Shown: positions 40,930 through 42,481 of the stretch, in pieces
Layout of the letters: each line of letters begins with the position of its first letter
How positions within the stretch are numbered: position 1 is the stretch's first letter
Origin: an uncultured Collinsella sp.
GTDB lineage: Bacteria > Actinomycetota > Coriobacteriia > Coriobacteriales > Coriobacteriaceae
Direction of reading: 5' to 3'
Length of the DNA stretch: 42,481 nucleotides
Assembly (NCBI GenBank): GCA_900541055.1
Contig: UQHZ01000016.1
Span: forward strand, 1-42,481
Translations under genes and position numbers: made by a program
Notes under the pieces: model-generated
What the model was told of the DNA's origin: nothing
What the model saw: only the letters and a program-made list of their open reading frames with translations
Databases searched by the model: none

Positions 40930-41484
40930 ATAGCTAAGTCTGATGACACCCGCATCAACGACGAGATCACTGCATCTTCGTGCCGTTTGATTGGCGTCGA
41001 TGGCTCTCAGCTCGGCCTGTTCGCCATCCGTGATGCCCAGCGCGTCGCCGACGATCAGGGTCTCGACCTGGTCGAGATCGCTCCCAACGCGGAGCCGCCG
41101 GTCTGCAAGGTCATGGACTACGGTAAGTTCAAGTACCAGCAGGCCATGAAGGCCAAGGCTGCTCGTAAGAACCAGTCCAAGGTCGAGGTCAAGGAAATGA
41201 AGTTCCGACCCAAGATCGACGTTGGCGACTATGAGACCAAGAAGGGCCACGTTCTGCGTTTCCTCAAGAAGGGCGCACGCGTTAAGATCACCATCATGTT
41301 CCGCGGCCGTGAGATGGCTCACCCGGAGCAGGGCCTTAACGTTCTCGAGCGTCTCGCCGAGGATCTCAAGCCTTACGCTACGGTCGAGTCCAAGCCTAAG
41401 ATGGAAGGCCGTAACATGCTTATGCTGCTCGCCCCGATTAAGGGCGCCTTCGATGAGGATAAAGCGGCAAGCGATACCAAGTAA
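40930..41484 (+). CDS. infC: Translation initiation factor IF-3, probable AUA start
   Basis: The 184-residue IF-3 binds the 30S subunit and proofreads initiation. It has the N-domain (DDTRINDEITASSCRLIGVDGSQLG, VEIAPNAEPPVCKVMDYGKFKYQ), a lysine-rich linker and the C-domain (KFRPKIDVGDYETKKGHVLRFLKKGARVKITIMFRGREMAHPEQG). The only upstream in-frame ATG (40915) lies inside the purine-rich GGAGG (40917-40921) and has no ribosome-binding site. GGAGG is eight bases before the in-frame ATA at 40930, giving (M)AKSDDTRIN. IF-3 genes typically begin with AUU, AUC or AUA, so IF-3 represses its own translation. I therefore place the start at ATA. It is followed by rpmI and rplT. Confidence 0.9.
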   Translation: MAKSDDTRINDEITASSCRLIGVDGSQLGLFAIRDAQRVADDQGLDLVEIAPNAEPPVCKVMDYGKFKYQQAMKAKAARKNQSKVEVKEMKFRPKIDVGDYETKKGHVLRFLKKGARVKITIMFRGREMAHPEQGLNVLERLAEDLKPYATVESKPKMEGRNMLMLLAPIKGAFDEDKAASDTK

Positions 41485-41516
41485 CTAGTGTTCTGTAACC
41501 GATTAAGGAGTATTTC

Positions 41517-41708
41517 ATGCCTAAGATGAAGTCCCACAGCGGCACCAAGAAGCGTTTCCGCAAGACTGGTACCGGCAAGCTTATGCGCGCCAAGGCTTTC
41601 AAGAGCCACATCCTGAGCAAGAAGTCCACCAAGCGTAAGCGTGGCTTCCGTCAGGAGACCGAGATCGCCGCTGCCGACCGCAAGGTCATCAAGTCGCGTC
41701 TCGCCTAA
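41517..41708 (+). CDS. rpmI: 50S ribosomal protein L35
   Basis: The 63-residue basic protein MPKMKSHSGTKKRFRKTGTGK...KSRLA matches L35 over its whole length. AAGGAG precedes the ATG. It is the middle gene of infC-rpmI-rplT, with gaps of 32 and 46 bases, and is expected to be controlled by the leader upstream of infC. Confidence 0.98.
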   Translation: MPKMKSHSGTKKRFRKTGTGKLMRAKAFKSHILSKKSTKRKRGFRQETEIAAADRKVIKSRLA

Positions 41709-41754
41709 GTTCGCGTTCCCGTTTTTCGTTTTACCGTCTAGGAGTTGATAGAAC

Positions 41755-42114
41755 ATGGCACGTATTAAGCGCGCTGTTGCCGCCAAGAAGAAGCGCCGTA
41801 CCGTTATGCACCGTGCGAAGGGTTACTACGGTGCCGCTTCGCGTACTTACAAGCATGCTAAAGAGCAGGTCCAGCACTCCCTGCAGTATCAGTATCGTGA
41901 TCGCCGCAACAAGAAGCGCGAGATCCGTTCTCTCTGGATCACTCGTATCAACGCTGCTGCTCGCCTGAACGACATCTCTTACTCTCAGTTCATGCACGGC
42001 CTGAAGGTTGCCGGCATCGAGCTCGACCGCAAGGTCCTGGCTCAGATGGCTTACGAGGACATCGAGTCCTTCAACGAGCTGGCTACCATCGCCAAGAAGG
42101 CTCTCGAGGCCTAA
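41755..42114 (+). CDS. rplT: 50S ribosomal protein L20
   Basis: The 119-residue protein is full-length L20: MARIKRAVAAKKKRRT, AKGYYGAASRTYKHAKEQV, RDRRNKKREIRSLWITRINAA and LAQMAYEDIESFNEL. L20 assembles early on 23S rRNA and, in Bacillus, binds its own operon leader. AGGAG lies 11 bases before the ATG. It is followed by a strong terminator. Confidence 0.98.
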   Translation: MARIKRAVAAKKKRRTVMHRAKGYYGAASRTYKHAKEQVQHSLQYQYRDRRNKKREIRSLWITRINAAARLNDISYSQFMHGLKVAGIELDRKVLAQMAYEDIESFNELATIAKKALEA

Positions 42115-42135
42115 TAGATTCTCTTGAATCGCTAG

Positions 42136-42172
42136 GGGAGTGTCGCGTTGTGCGCGGCGCTCCCTCTTTTTA
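42136..42172 (+). terminator. Rho-independent terminator after rplT
   Basis: GGGAGTGTCGCG pairs over 12 positions with CGCGGCGCTCCC (two G-U wobbles) around TTGTG, followed by TCTTTTTAT. It ends the infC-rpmI-rplT operon. Confidence 0.93.
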
Positions 42173-42481
42173 TCTGAAGCGCTGGTTTATATAGCAAAAG
42201 CGCGGGTAGATAGACACTTACAGGTGACCGATCTTTATATATCTCTTAACCGAAGGGTCATCATCTGATACGTGCAGTATTTCTGCACCAGCCTTTCTAT
42301 GACTTATATAGGAAGCGATGTATTGTGTAGGACTTGTGAAGAGTGGAATTCCCGCCCACGGGGCCCCTCCGGTCTGGCAATATATCTCCTTGCCGCGCGG
42401 CCCGGTCGGACCGGATGAGCCGCAAAGCGTGCACCTTGAGAACCGGATACTGCGAGGATGGACACTTCAGGTGTCGCATCC
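42173..42481 (+). other. Non-coding contig end, possible rRNA operon leader
   Basis: No gene is seen in these 309 bases. The first part is AT-rich (GTTTATATAG, CTTTATATATC, GACTTATATAGG), suitable for promoters; the second is GC-rich with inverted repeats (CCGGTC-GGACCGG). GCACCTTGAGAACCGGATAC near 42430 resembles the boxA-type/'TTGAGAAC' sequences preceding 16S rRNA in actinobacteria. An rRNA operon just beyond would explain why the assembly stops here. This is inference; no rRNA is present in the window. Confidence 0.45.

Overview
The window looks like one complete assembled contig from a GC-rich gut actinobacterium of the Coriobacteriia, most likely Collinsella or a close relative. This is an inference from overall gene style: LAQTG-anchored surface proteins, a long PurL with a fused amidotransferase domain, duplicated LivJ lipoproteins, a RecJ protein with an attached helicase, and strong purine-rich ribosome-binding sites. 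No phylogenetic test was possible. The first ~55 bases are not genomic: they are an Illumina P7/Nextera adapter with an index. The last ~300 bases have no gene and resemble the leader of an rRNA operon, where short-read contigs commonly end.

Layout. 54-750 (-): 5' part of a TerB_N-type protein, cut by the contig end. 838-1554 (-): DUF554 membrane protein. 1673-4879 (-): five-gene cell-surface cluster (nuclease-fold-like small protein, membrane-anchored protein, two secreted proteins, one LAQTG sortase substrate). 5225-8850 (+): FAD-linked 2-hydroxyacid dehydrogenase, EtfB and a ferredoxin-fused EtfA, the composition of the electron-bifurcating lactate dehydrogenase complex. 8847-9659 (-): HD hydrolase. 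9786-11964 (+): AzlCD branched-chain amino-acid exporter and a KdgT-type permease. 12154-13296 (+): membrane GGDEF protein. 13485-18266 (-): EamA transporter and purL. 18451-20013 (+): cation/proton antiporter. 20223-21566 (-): homoserine dehydrogenase. 21817-28116 (+): branched-chain amino-acid ABC importer with two paralogous binding lipoproteins followed by livHMGF. 28292-29770 (+): cutC and a GalT-like HIT-superfamily gene. 29801-30799 (-): bile-acid:Na+ symporter-family protein. 31024-38572 (+): a short leader ORF, recJ-helicase fusion, rel, an MBL-fold hydrolase and class II fructose-bisphosphate aldolase. 38924-40357 (+): transglutaminase-like protein. 40397-42114 (+): tRNA-Leu(CAA), then infC-rpmI-rplT.

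How it fits together. Import (Liv), export (AzlCD) and synthesis (hom) genes place amino-acid homeostasis at several points in the window, along with the stringent-response enzyme Rel. The most unusual single gene is the 1095-residue fusion of a full RecJ exonuclease with a RecQ-like SF2 helicase. The most informative regulatory region is upstream of infC: a terminator hairpin with a possible competing pairing lies directly before an infC reading frame that appears to start at AUA. Intergenic regions hold several long inverted repeats, a ~97-bp tandem duplication and a duplicated tRNA-Leu 3' end resembling an attachment-site scar. I saw no CRISPR array, insertion sequence, complete prophage or clearly new defence system.
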